Below are positions 1-8,311 of a DNA stretch of 52,425 bases, piece after piece. Below the pieces are notes generated by a model. The model was given only the letters and a program-made list of their open reading frames with translations, did not search any database and was not told where the DNA came from. Within the stretch, counting starts at the first letter, position 1. Each line of letters opens with the position of its first letter. The stretch spans positions 1 to 52,425 of the forward strand of contig JBEVVS010000010.1 in the NCBI GenBank assembly GCA_040507005.1, given 5' to 3'. Both the position numbers and the translations under genes were made by a program. This DNA is from Thiodiazotropha sp040507005 (lineage in GTDB: Bacteria > Pseudomonadota > Gammaproteobacteria > Chromatiales > Chromatiaceae).

Positions 1-1
1 G

Positions 2-640
2 GAGATCCGCAAACGCCCCTTGCCTGATGTTACCCAGCTGAAGAACAGTCTTTGGAAGCTGATCGAGCGGGAGGGCATGGTGCTCTCTGCACTCAATGCC
101 AGTCTGTTTGCCGGCGAGCTCAGCGATCAGGTTGCCGGTCGAATCGTGAAGGTGCGCCAGGAGGTTGCGGAGCGGGTGATTGGCGGCTATTGCCTGGGAA
201 AGGGTGTTGCGGTCGCACTCAATCCGATACCCGTCGCCGATATCGTGGCGGCCCTCGCTCTGGATGCCTCGATGGTTATGCATCTGGCCCGCGTCTACGG
301 TATGTCGCTCTCCCGTGGCGAGGCCGGAGAGTTGATAAAAACCATCGGTGCCCAGATGGCGCTGCTGATGGCCACTGTATGGACAGTGAACCTGGCCGCC
401 AGCGCCCTCAAGGCGGGCAGTGCAGGTCTGTCGACCCTGGTGACCGCTGCCGCTCAGGGGGCGATGGGCTATTACACGACCTATGTTGTCGGCCAAGCGG
501 CCCAGCGCTATTTCGCCCAGGGACGCTCATGGGGGAGTGGCGGACCGAAGACCGTCGTACAGCAGATCCTGGAGTCAGTGGACAAGGACTCCATCCTGCA
601 ACAGGCGCGTGAGGATATCCGGCAAAGGCTGCGTGCCTAG
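2..640 (+). CDS. GTPase-associated DUF697 domain protein, 3' part
   Basis: The reading frame is open to the left edge with no stop, so this is the C-terminal part of a longer gene; an internal TTG at 20 is probably not the true start. About 212 residues are visible. The segment with GKGVAVALNPIPVADIVAAL, followed by small-residue-rich hydrophobic stretches (roughly residues 55-90 and 115-160), is typical of DUF697, which in many proteobacteria follows an Era/YcjF-type GTPase domain. The GTPase part would lie upstream of the window. The C-terminus is charged (QQAREDIRQRLRA). The role of such proteins is poorly known; membrane association is inferred from the hydrophobic segments. The next gene is on the other strand, so this gene ends its transcription unit. 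Confidence 0.7.
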   Translation, partial: EIRKRPLPDVTQLKNSLWKLIEREGMVLSALNASLFAGELSDQVAGRIVKVRQEVAERVIGGYCLGKGVAVALNPIPVADIVAALALDASMVMHLARVYGMSLSRGEAGELIKTIGAQMALLMATVWTVNLAASALKAGSAGLSTLVTAAAQGAMGYYTTYVVGQAAQRYFAQGRSWGSGGPKTVVQQILESVDKDSILQQAREDIRQRLRA

Positions 641-658
641 ATAAGAATAGATTCAGTT

Positions 659-770
659 CGCAAATGAACGCAAATGAACGCAAATGTTATTTCCTGTTAT
701 CACAATCTCGCGTTGGATCGCAGATAGCAGTTGAATAAACAGAACAAATTAAGACTGATTTGCGTTCATT
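659..770. repeat. Decamer direct repeats facing an inverted copy (palindromic element)
   Basis: In the gap after the DUF697 gene a 10-base unit CGCAAATGAA occurs 2.8 times in tandem (659-686). A 13-base segment at 673-685 (AATGAACGCAAAT) is repeated as its exact reverse complement at 758-770, so the two ends can pair and enclose about 72 bases. The remaining gap (641-805) contains no gene. The look is that of a dispersed palindromic repeat or a small structured RNA; copies elsewhere in the genome cannot be checked from this window. Confidence 0.6.
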
Positions 771-805
771 AGCGGACGAATAAATGTGTAAGGCCAGACC
801 GAGGT

Positions 806-1495
806 TCAATAGTTGACCTCCACCGCCGCGCAGAGATAGCGCATCAGTGAGTCGGTCTGTTTAAAGCCCCTGGTGACGAAGTTACAAAATGACGGCTTAT
901 GGATCTCCTCATCGTCAAAGGCCCTGAGGGCGATGAAGTCCTTACGTTTCAGATCCTCTATCAGCGGGTGGTCTGCTGGAAAGCCTCTCGGCGGTCTGAG
1001 CAAGCTGTCGCCTGCGAGCTGAAAGTGCTTGCGGAATGGATTCTCCTTCAGCGCCGCCTGCCAGGCCGCAGGATTGTCGGTAATGAAGTTTCTGATTTTG
1101 GCCAATGTCTTGGACTCCGGGCGCCAGATTCCCGCACCGATGAAACATTCACCAGGCTCGATATGCAGATAGAATCCCGGGGCATGCACATCCTTGCCCA
1201 GACTATGCCTGAATTGAATGCCAATGTTGGTTTTATAAGGTGTCTTGTCCTTGGAGAAACGGGTATCCCGATAGACCCGCATCAACGAACCACCGGTTTT
1301 TTTGGCAATGGCACGAAACTGGTTTGAGATACCGCTCAATTTTGGCGCCATCTCTTCAATAAACGCAAGCGCCGGTTCTCTGACGCTGGATTCGTAGTGG
1401 TGTTTGTTATCGGAAAACCATTCGCGATTATTATTTTGCGACAGTGCTACAAGAAAGGGCAGGGTCTGTGGCGGGAAACCTTTGAAGCTATCCAT
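806..1495 (-). CDS. DUF2461 family protein
   Basis: A 229-residue protein matching the DUF2461 (TIGR02453) family along its whole length. Visible family hallmarks are the N-terminal FLVALSQNNNREWFSDNK segment, the central RVYRDTRFSKDKTPYKTNIG segment and FYLHIEPGECFIGAGIW. The biochemical function of the family is unknown; no signal peptide or membrane segment is present, so it is probably cytoplasmic. It lies 12 bases downstream of the small cysteine-rich ORF on the same strand, so the two are probably co-transcribed. Confidence 0.85.
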   Translation of the reverse strand: MDSFKGFPPQTLPFLVALSQNNNREWFSDNKHHYESSVREPALAFIEEMAPKLSGISNQFRAIAKKTGGSLMRVYRDTRFSKDKTPYKTNIGIQFRHSLGKDVHAPGFYLHIEPGECFIGAGIWRPESKTLAKIRNFITDNPAAWQAALKENPFRKHFQLAGDSLLRPPRGFPADHPLIEDLKRKDFIALRAFDDEEIHKPSFCNFVTRGFKQTDSLMRYLCAAVEVNY

Positions 1496-1507
1496 CTGCT
1501 GATCGAA

Positions 1508-1753
1508 TCAGACGCCGTATTTGCTGTAAATGGCATGCCTGACCGGGCAGGTGCAGACGACCTCGTTACCCAATTTGGAACTATAGGGACAGCCGCTACC
1601 CTTGCCGCAAACCATTCTCGATGTATTTTCGCTGGTTAATCTGATGCCACACAACTTGTAATCACTATCTGTGAGGCATGCATGTTTTTTGGTGCACTTT
1701 TTCGCCTCTAACAAGGTTTCCAGTGGTATATTGAAACGTCTGGGACTATGCAT
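1508..1753 (-). CDS. Small cysteine-rich protein, hypothetical
   Basis: An 81-residue protein whose second half is rich in cysteine (CGKGSGC, then CTCPVRHAIYSKYG), with further Cys at about 20, 27 and 35. The spacing looks like a metal or Fe-S binding site, but I do not recognise a named family. It sits 12 bases before the DUF2461 gene on the same strand, and the tight spacing supports a real gene. No strong ribosome binding site precedes the ATG. Function unknown. Confidence 0.5.
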   Translation of the reverse strand: MHSPRRFNIPLETLLEAKKCTKKHACLTDSDYKLCGIRLTSENTSRMVCGKGSGCPYSSKLGNEVVCTCPVRHAIYSKYGV

Positions 1754-1846
1754 TTATATAGGTTAGCGTAATTTTCCCTTACCATGCCAGTAAATGCAGG
1801 AGAAATGTAATGGGGGATTCCACCCAGGTTGTTTGCTCACTGAGTG

Positions 1847-2083
1847 TCAAATGCCACCGATCAGTGATGCATGCACACCACTGCGCTTGAAGTGAGAAAG
1901 CAGGTCCCTTGAATGAATAGTCTGTGGATCGTAATCAACCACCATTAGGTGAGGTGTTTTGACGTGTGCACATGCGCTCACGACACCCCTCACATCAGAG
2001 AGGTTTTTTTCTATATTATGTATCTGTTCATGTGATAAGGATTCATTGATATGAACCACTGCATTGGCGTCGAAATTGATCAT
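1847..2083 (-). CDS. Small HMA-like (ferredoxin-fold) protein without CxxC
   Basis: About 78 residues. The pattern VVHINESLSHEQIHNIEKNLSDV...VVDYDPQTIHSRDLLSHFKRSGVHASLIGG follows the beta-alpha-beta-beta-alpha-beta order of heavy-metal-associated domains, but the metal-binding CxxC is absent; a single Cys lies mid-protein. I prefer the inner ATG (2083) because GGGAGGAG lies just ahead of it; an in-frame ATG at 2104 would add seven residues (MKLWEEQ) and has no ribosome site. Such CxxC-less proteins occur near stress or transport genes; function here is unknown. It is divergent from the antiporter gene. Confidence 0.55.
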   Translation of the reverse strand: MINFDANAVVHINESLSHEQIHNIEKNLSDVRGVVSACAHVKTPHLMVVDYDPQTIHSRDLLSHFKRSGVHASLIGGI

Positions 2084-2298
2084 CTGCTCCTCCCATAATT
2101 TCAAATCCGTTAAGATTGAAATTAGCGCAGTTGGCTGGGATTACAATGCGGGGAAATCCCAACACTTTATAGGGTTAAATCCTTATCCTGCATTATCGGA
2201 TAGCCGGGTATTCCTCAATATCCCCCGTGAGTTATCTGTTTAAGCATGGGCAGTGTGCGGTATGTTAGACATAAAATAATGATTGGTGACTAGGCCCT

Positions 2299-4023
2299 AT
2301 GCATCTCGATACATTTCTGTTTTCAGCGCTGCTTTTGCTGATCGTGACCTCGGTTGCCGTGGCCCTATTCAAGCACCTGGGTCTGGGATCGATATTGGGG
2401 CTGCTGGTGGCCGGCATTGTTGTAGGTCCCTATTCCCCCGGTCCTTACGTGACAGAGCATGTGGAGGATGTCAGGCACTTCACTGAGCTGGGTGTTGTGC
2501 TTTTACTCTTCATCATTGGCCTGGAGATGAGACCGAGTCGCTTGTGGGCGATGCGTAGAGAGGTCTTCGGCCTGGGACTGCTGCAGATTCTCCTGACCGG
2601 GCTGATACTGGCATTTTACTTTAATCAGTGGCAGTCATCCTGGCTGCTTTCGCTACTGATAGGGCTTACCTTCGCGCTCTCCTCGACCGCCTTTGTGATC
2701 CAGATTCTGCAGGAGCGGGGCGAAATAGCCAGCCCCCATGGCACGACCGCCTTTTCAATCCTATTGATGCAGGACCTGGCCATCGTGCCGTTGTTGGCCC
2801 TGGTACCGATCTTTTCCGAGACAGGCGGGGTTTCAGCGGAGATTCCCGCGTGGCAACAGCTGATGATCGAGATCGGGATGATCGCCATGGTCGTGGTGGT
2901 CGGTCTTTACGTCCTGCCGTTTGTGCTCAAACAGCTGGCAAAACAGGGCAATCGAGAGGGTTTCCTGTTGGTCGTCATGCTGGCTGTATTCTTGGCTGCC
3001 TGGGTCATGGATCAGGTGGGTCTGTCCATGGCTCTTGGGGCTTTTGTCATGGGAATGCTGTTATCGGGATCGAGCTACCGGTTACAGATCCAGGCCTTCG
3101 TCGAACCCTACAAGGGTTTGCTGATGAGTCTGTTCTTTGTCGCCGTGGGCATGTCGATCGACTTTGCCGCAATCTCACGCCATTTGGGGACCTTCATTCA
3201 ACATATTCTGGTCATCGTGTCGATCAAGATGGTGGTGCTGTTTCTGCTTGCCCTCGGCTTCGGCTATTCAAAGCAGATTGCGTTGCGGGTGAGCTTTTTT
3301 CTCGCCCAAGGCGGCGAGTTCGGATTTGTTCTGTTCGCTGCGGCGAAAGCCCTGAACGTGGTCGATGATGCCACCTTCGTCACAGCCGTGGGTGTGATAT
3401 CCGTGAGTATGTTATTGACCCCCTTACTGATTGGCCTGGGCGATCACTTGGCTAAACGGATGGAGAGCGGTGTTAAAGCCGATGACTTGCGTTACCCATC
3501 AGATCTAGGCGGAGAGAGTCGACGGGTGATAATCGGCGGTTACGGCCGGGTAGGGCATACTGTTGCTGTGCTTTTGCATTCTAGCGGCGTGCCGATTGTT
3601 GTGTTCGATGCCCATCCTGACCGTGTTGCCCAGGGCAAGAAGGACGGCCTGCCGGTCTACTATGGAGATATCAGCGATCCCGATCTGCTCGATGCCGCCA
3701 ATGTGGGCAATGCATCTTTGGTGGTATTGACCGTAGACAGCGGACCTGTAGCCTTGCGGACCCTCTCCCATGTGCGCAACACCTATCCCCATGTGCCGGT
3801 GGTTTCAAGGGCGCGAGATCTCGAGGCTTGTGGCCATTTGGTCAGTGCTGGCGCAAGCCATGCCTTTCCGGAAGCCCTGGAGAGCAGTCTGCGTCTCGGG
3901 GCAATTGCCCTGCAGATGGTCGATGTACCGAAAGATAGTGTTGATCTGCTGCTTCAAGGGGTGCGCCAGGACAACTATACCTTGGTCAAGTCAGAGGATG
4001 ATGTGGTGCGGAAAAAACAGTGA
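2299..4023 (+). CDS. CPA2 family monovalent cation:proton antiporter with RCK/TrkA-N domain
   Basis: A 574-residue inner-membrane protein. Residues 1 to about 390 form a run of 11-13 hydrophobic helices with the Kef/CPA2 signatures (LGSILGLLVAGIVVGP, LGVVLLLFIIGLEM, LAQGGEFGFVLF). After a polar linker, residues ~410-530 form a TrkA-N (RCK) nucleotide-binding domain beginning RRVIIGGYGRVGHTVAVLL, with the GxGxxG motif and a downstream acidic residue (VVFDAHPDR). It is close to KefB/KefC and YbaL. The family exchanges K+ or Na+ for protons and is gated by nucleotide or glutathione adducts; the exact ion cannot be told. The gene stands alone, with divergent and non-related neighbours. Confidence 0.85.
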   Translation: MHLDTFLFSALLLLIVTSVAVALFKHLGLGSILGLLVAGIVVGPYSPGPYVTEHVEDVRHFTELGVVLLLFIIGLEMRPSRLWAMRREVFGLGLLQILLTGLILAFYFNQWQSSWLLSLLIGLTFALSSTAFVIQILQERGEIASPHGTTAFSILLMQDLAIVPLLALVPIFSETGGVSAEIPAWQQLMIEIGMIAMVVVVGLYVLPFVLKQLAKQGNREGFLLVVMLAVFLAAWVMDQVGLSMALGAFVMGMLLSGSSYRLQIQAFVEPYKGLLMSLFFVAVGMSIDFAAISRHLGTFIQHILVIVSIKMVVLFLLALGFGYSKQIALRVSFFLAQGGEFGFVLFAAAKALNVVDDATFVTAVGVISVSMLLTPLLIGLGDHLAKRMESGVKADDLRYPSDLGGESRRVIIGGYGRVGHTVAVLLHSSGVPIVVFDAHPDRVAQGKKDGLPVYYGDISDPDLLDAANVGNASLVVLTVDSGPVALRTLSHVRNTYPHVPVVSRARDLEACGHLVSAGASHAFPEALESSLRLGAIALQMVDVPKDSVDLLLQGVRQDNYTLVKSEDDVVRKKQ

Positions 4024-4245
4024 TTTTTTAAAAATCCGCATATTTCTCAGGATCTGGCAAATTGGGCATCAAAACCAAAAATATTAATTATCAATAGGCT
4101 GCGTAATAAATGCGAAGCATAATCTATGTGTATTAACATAGTTTAACACTCGGGTATTACATTTGTCATAGTTCTCGTCTAAGCTGTTTGATACCTGGTT
4201 CCTCCAGGTCAGGTTATGCAGGTATGCGACTCGGGGAGAGATGAA

Positions 4246-4419
4246 ATGCCAAGACTAACCAGTGGTATCACACAAAAAGAACGGCTAAAAGTGATTCAAT
4301 CCATAGATATGATAAAAACAACACTCAATGATCACGAGAAACAGATACTGCAGCGCTACCGGGATATGGTTGCCAGAGAGTTTAACGATATCCAGGCTTC
4401 TCCAATAAGTACTGAGTGA
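4246..4419 (+). CDS. Small hypothetical protein
   Basis: A 57-residue polar, mostly helical protein (SGITQKERLKVIQSIDMIKT, EKQILQRYRDMVAREF) with no membrane segment and no recognised family. The ATG at 4246 is preceded by GGGGAGAG at good spacing, which supports this start over the in-frame ATG at 4216. It converges on yciK with a 16-base gap. Function unknown; it could be a small regulatory or DNA-binding protein, but nothing in the sequence shows this. Confidence 0.45.
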   Translation: MPRLTSGITQKERLKVIQSIDMIKTTLNDHEKQILQRYRDMVAREFNDIQASPISTE

Positions 4420-4435
4420 ATAGCAAGGTTTCCGA

Positions 4436-5197
4436 CTAGCTCTTTTCGCTATCGGTCATTGCTTGCGCTGACCTGGCCTGACCATTGATAGCGCAGCTGT
4501 CTGGTCCCATAAGATAGAGATACTCATTCATGATCCGCTCGGGCAAGGGTAAGCTAGTGGGATCCTCTCCGGGATAGGCCCAAGCGCGCAGGGCGGTCTG
4601 GGTTGGACCGGGGGCGATGCTATTGACCCGAATCTGACTGCTCTCCAATTCATCGGCCAATGTCTGCATCAATCCCTCGACGGCAAATTTGGATACCCCA
4701 TAAGCACCCCAGTAGGCTCGGCCTTTGCGGCCCACCCGGTCCGAGGTGAAGAGAATGGACGCGTCATCAGCCTTGCGCAACAGGGGCAGACAGGCCTGTG
4801 TCAAAAGGAATGCGGCGTTCAGATTCACTTGCATGACACTGTTCCAGGTGGCAGGGTCGAAATCGTCGATCCGGCTCAGCAGTGCAAGTTTGGCGGCATT
4901 GTGCAGCAGGCCGTTTAAATGGCCGAACTCCTGATAGAGGCTCTCACCCAGAGCATAGTAATCCTCGGTTGGGGCCTTCTCTAGATCGAAGGGTATCAGT
5001 GCCGGTGTGGGCCATCCGGCCGCTTCGATCTGGTCGTATGTCTGCTCCAGCCTGCCTTCGTTACGGCCCAGCAGCACCACGGTTGCGCCATATTCGGCAT
5101 ATTTTTTAGCCGCCGCCTGTCCGATACCGCTGCCGGCTCCGGTTATCAGGATGACGCGTTCACGCAGCAGGTCTTTGTCGGGATTGTAGTCTTGCAT
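4436..5197 (-). CDS. yciK: YciK-type short-chain dehydrogenase/reductase
   Basis: A 253-residue classical SDR. The NAD(P)-binding TGAGSGIG lies near residue 20, the active-site YxxxK in AYWGAYGVSKFA near residue 160 with a Ser upstream (FTSDRVGRKG), and NLNAAF holds the structural Asn. The N-terminus MQDYNPDKDLL resembles the start of E. coli YciK, so I chose the ATG at 5197; an in-frame ATG at 5227 would add ten residues. The physiological substrate of YciK is not known. It is the last gene of the run mtaD-ubiG-mupP-yciK, an order I recall from Pseudomonas. Confidence 0.85.
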   Translation of the reverse strand: MQDYNPDKDLLRERVILITGAGSGIGQAAAKKYAEYGATVVLLGRNEGRLEQTYDQIEAAGWPTPALIPFDLEKAPTEDYYALGESLYQEFGHLNGLLHNAAKLALLSRIDDFDPATWNSVMQVNLNAAFLLTQACLPLLRKADDASILFTSDRVGRKGRAYWGAYGVSKFAVEGLMQTLADELESSQIRVNSIAPGPTQTALRAWAYPGEDPTSLPLPERIMNEYLYLMGPDSCAINGQARSAQAMTDSEKS

Positions 5198-5278
5198 GGA
5201 GCTGGTTGATTCTAGTCGGGCGTGCATTATAGCCGCCAGAGGTCCGCGGTGATATTGAAAATTCTCATCCCGCCCAAC

Positions 5279-5929
5279 TCAGAGCCACTCGAGTATCTCC
5301 ATGGGGTGATTGATCTGGCCATCCGCCCGCCATGACTGGGGTTCGTCGTTTTCGTCAAGATAACCGAACAGGGCCACCAGTGTCTTGGTGCCTGCGTTGC
5401 GGCCCGCCTCGATATCCCGTACTGCATCACCCACATAGATAGCCTGTGACGGCTCGATACCTGTCTGTTCACAGGCGTAGAGGATGGGTAGTGGATGTGG
5501 TTTGGCATGGGGTGTTGTATCACCGCTGACGATGGCGCTGGCACGATTCTCCAGGCCCAGTTTCTCCATCAACGCATCCGTCAGCCAAGCGGGTTTATTG
5601 GTCACTATTCCCCAGTGAACACCCCGTACCTCGAGCTCCTTGATCAGAGATTCCATACCGTCAAACGGTTTGGTGAGTACCGCAATATTGTTGGCGTAGA
5701 TACTTAGGAACTGCTGCTGCAGTTTCGTATATCCGGGATCTTCAGGTTCGATGTCAAACGCCACTTTCAGCATCGCCCGGCTGCCATGGGATACTGCAGG
5801 CCGCACCTTCTCGAACGGGATCTCTTCCCGGCCCTCCTGGGCAAGTACCTGATTCAGTGCAAAATGGAGATCAGCGGCGGTATCGGCAAAGGTGCCATCG
5901 AGGTCGAACAGGACGCATTTGATGGTCAT
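5279..5929 (-). CDS. mupP: HAD phosphatase, probable N-acetylmuramic acid 6-phosphate phosphatase MupP
   Basis: A 216-residue HAD-superfamily hydrolase with motif I FDLDGTFADT (nucleophile Asp about residue 9), motif II near VTNKP, the lysine of motif III in KPHP and motif IV GDAVRDIEAG. By sequence alone it could be annotated as phosphoglycolate phosphatase (Gph). Its place between ubiG and yciK is that of Pseudomonas MupP, which removes phosphate from MurNAc-6-phosphate in peptidoglycan recycling. It is 37 bases downstream of ubiG on the same strand. The MupP call rests mainly on synteny; the partner kinase and uridylyltransferase (AmgK, MurU) are not in the window. Confidence 0.75.
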   Translation of the reverse strand: MTIKCVLFDLDGTFADTAADLHFALNQVLAQEGREEIPFEKVRPAVSHGSRAMLKVAFDIEPEDPGYTKLQQQFLSIYANNIAVLTKPFDGMESLIKELEVRGVHWGIVTNKPAWLTDALMEKLGLENRASAIVSGDTTPHAKPHPLPILYACEQTGIEPSQAIYVGDAVRDIEAGRNAGTKTLVALFGYLDENDEPQSWRADGQINHPMEILEWL

Positions 5930-5966
5930 TGTTATCAGCGGTCAGTGGCCAAGGGGCGACATATCA

Positions 5967-6677
5967 TCAGGCTTCCCTGGTTGCGGCAACCAGATAGTTG
6001 ACATCGACGTCGCGGGTCAATTTGTAGATTTGTGTGAGCGGATTGTAACTCATGCCGGTCATGCCGAGGGTGGTCAAGCCGGCCTCCCGCATCCAGCTTT
6101 GGAGTTCGGAAGGGCGGATGAACTTGGCGTAGTCGTGGGTTCCCTTGGGCAGCAGCCTCAACAGATACTCTGCGCCCACGATGGCGAACAGATAGGATTT
6201 CGGATTTCGGTTGATGGTGGAAAAAAAGAGTTTCCCGCCCGGTTTGGCCAGGCGGGCGCAGGCATTCACCACAGAAGCCGGGTCGGGTACATGCTCCAGC
6301 ATCTCCATGCAGGTCACGACATCGAACTGTTCCGGCTGCTCCTGCGCCAGGCGTTCCACGGGGATGCGTTCGTAGTTGATCTCCAGATCAGACTCCAACA
6401 GATGGAGCCTGGCCACCTGCAGGGGGGCTTCACCCATATCGATACCGGTGACCTGGGCACCGTTGGCAGCCATGCTTTCGGATAGAATCCCACCGCCACA
6501 GCCCACATCGAGTACCTGTTTCCCCTCCAGGGGAGCGAGACGCTGGATATATTCCAGGCGCAGCGGATTGATCTCGTGCAGGGGTTTGAATTCGCTATCT
6601 GGATCCCACCAGCGGGATGCCAGCTCTTCAAACTTGCTGACCTCAGCATGGTCAACGTTGATCTGTTCTGTGCTCAT
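5967..6677 (-). CDS. ubiG: Ubiquinone biosynthesis O-methyltransferase UbiG
   Basis: A 236-residue class I SAM-dependent methyltransferase of normal length for UbiG. Motifs seen are ASRWWDPDSEFKPLHEINPLR at the N-terminus, the SAM-binding VLDVGCGGGILSESMA, GIDMGEAPL, and VTCMEMLEHVPDP. The C-terminal part GTHDYAKFIRPSEL is also typical. UbiG carries out both O-methylation steps of ubiquinone synthesis at the inner membrane, so the cell makes ubiquinone. Expressed in the same direction as mupP and yciK, with mtaD upstream at 92 bases. Confidence 0.93.
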   Translation of the reverse strand: MSTEQINVDHAEVSKFEELASRWWDPDSEFKPLHEINPLRLEYIQRLAPLEGKQVLDVGCGGGILSESMAANGAQVTGIDMGEAPLQVARLHLLESDLEINYERIPVERLAQEQPEQFDVVTCMEMLEHVPDPASVVNACARLAKPGGKLFFSTINRNPKSYLFAIVGAEYLLRLLPKGTHDYAKFIRPSELQSWMREAGLTTLGMTGMSYNPLTQIYKLTRDVDVNYLVAATREA

Positions 6678-6769
6678 TCTTTCTTTGATAGGTAGTGAGG
6701 GTTCAAGGTTAATAGATTACACAGGATTGTGGGCTTATTCGAGGGATGCCCGGTTAAGCGAGCACACCC

Positions 6770-8101
6770 CTATCTGTCGACATCCGAGGCCAAGATGCGT
6801 TCCCGCCAATCAGTGGTGTGGGCCATCAGCTGCTGGCTATCCAGGGTGATCAGACTGCTTTCGCTGACAACGGGTCGCCCGGCGACCCAGACATGGCTGA
6901 CCTGTTCACGTCCCGCGGCATAGACCAGTTGCGAAATGGGGTGGTAGATCGGCAGGGTATTGACTCGATTCAGATCCACCGCAACCAGGTCGGCCGATTT
7001 TCCCGCCTCAAGGGAGCCTGTCTCCTGCTGTAGACCCAGTGCCCTGGCTCCGTTGATAGTGGCCATCGAGAGTGCCTTGGCGGCGGGTAAGGCGCTGGCA
7101 TCCTCCACCACGCCCTTGGCGAGTAAGGCGGCGCTGCGCATCTCACTGAACATGTCCAGGTCGTTGTTGCTGGCGGCCCCGTCCGTGCCCAACGCCACAT
7201 TGATCCCTGCGTCCATCATCTGCACCACCGGGCAGAATCCGCTTGCCAGTTTCAAGTTTGATTCGGGGCAGTGCACCACATGGCCGCCGCTGTTGGCAAA
7301 CAGCTCGAGTTCGGCCTCCTCGAGATGGGTCATATGCACTGCTGCCAGGGAAGGTGACAGCAGTCCCAGATCATTCAGTCTGGCCATCGGCCGTTTACCC
7401 TGATGTTGCAGGCCCTGCACGATTTCGTCATGGGTTTCGTGAACATGCATATGTACAGGGATCTCGAGTTCATCCGCCAGGGTGCGGATTCTCTCCAGTA
7501 TGGGGTCGGCCACGGAGTAGGGGGCGTGCGGGGCAAATGCGGAATGGATGATCGGATTGGTGCGGAATTGATCATGTACCTGCAGGCCTTTGTGCAGGTA
7601 GTCGTCCCCATCACTGGCCCAGGCAGAGGGGAAATCGATGGCAATCAGACCGAGTACTGCACGAATCCCCGCACTGCTTGCCACCCGGCCGGTAATGTCG
7701 GGAAAAAAGTACATGTCGTTGAAGCAGGTGGTGCCGCCGAGGAGCATCTCGGCCACCGCCAGCTGGGTGCCGTCGTGGATGAACTCCTCACTCACCCACT
7801 TGGCCTCGGCGGGCCAGATGTGCTCATTGAGCCAGGTCATCAGCGGCATGTCGTCTGCCAGCCCCCTGAGCAGGGCCATCGCCGCGTGGGTATGGGTATT
7901 GATCAGGCCGGGGATCAGGGCATGACCCCGCAAGCTGGTCTCCTGTGTCGACTGATACCGGGACGCCACCTGGTCGGTGGGCAGGATGGCGCTGATGCGG
8001 CCATGGTTTACCACCAGGGTATGGTCGGTATAGACCTGGTCTTCAGGGACCACGGGAATGATCCATTCGGCATGGATGAGTTGATCGGCCTGTTCAGGCA
8101 T
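6770..8101 (-). CDS. mtaD: TRZ/ATZ amidohydrolase, probable 5-methylthioadenosine/S-adenosylhomocysteine deaminase
   Basis: A 443-residue amidohydrolase-superfamily enzyme. The metal ligands are in NTHTHAAMALLRG, HVHETHDE, VHMTHLEE and LGTDGAASNNDLD. This is the pattern of MTA/SAH deaminases, which turn methylthioadenosine into methylthioinosine. AAGGG precedes the ATG at 8101 at good spacing. It is divergent from mtnA (210-base gap), which acts later in methionine salvage, and this pairing favours the MTA deaminase call over other cytosine, guanine or chlorohydrolase relatives. It heads the minus-strand run through ubiG, mupP and yciK. Confidence 0.85.
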   Translation of the reverse strand: MPEQADQLIHAEWIIPVVPEDQVYTDHTLVVNHGRISAILPTDQVASRYQSTQETSLRGHALIPGLINTHTHAAMALLRGLADDMPLMTWLNEHIWPAEAKWVSEEFIHDGTQLAVAEMLLGGTTCFNDMYFFPDITGRVASSAGIRAVLGLIAIDFPSAWASDGDDYLHKGLQVHDQFRTNPIIHSAFAPHAPYSVADPILERIRTLADELEIPVHMHVHETHDEIVQGLQHQGKRPMARLNDLGLLSPSLAAVHMTHLEEAELELFANSGGHVVHCPESNLKLASGFCPVVQMMDAGINVALGTDGAASNNDLDMFSEMRSAALLAKGVVEDASALPAAKALSMATINGARALGLQQETGSLEAGKSADLVAVDLNRVNTLPIYHPISQLVYAAGREQVSHVWVAGRPVVSESSLITLDSQQLMAHTTDWRERILASDVDR

Positions 8102-8311
8102 GGCGATGTCCCTTTAGAACTGAAGAGTATGAGACACTACACTTGCTACCTGAACAAATGCAACGTTGGCTTAGCGACCAGCCGAAAAACTATGCATAGG
8201 AGTAGGCGCCTACCCATGTCCAAGTTGTATAAGAATGGTCACCAGTTTAGTAATCAACTCTGTTTGAGTGACTAGTGTTCCAGGCAACGACTATTTAAAG
8301 AGATTTATAAT

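Noticed and set aside
7403..8275. 290-codon open frame on the plus strand
   Set aside because: Antisense to the well-supported MTA deaminase gene and without recognisable motifs.
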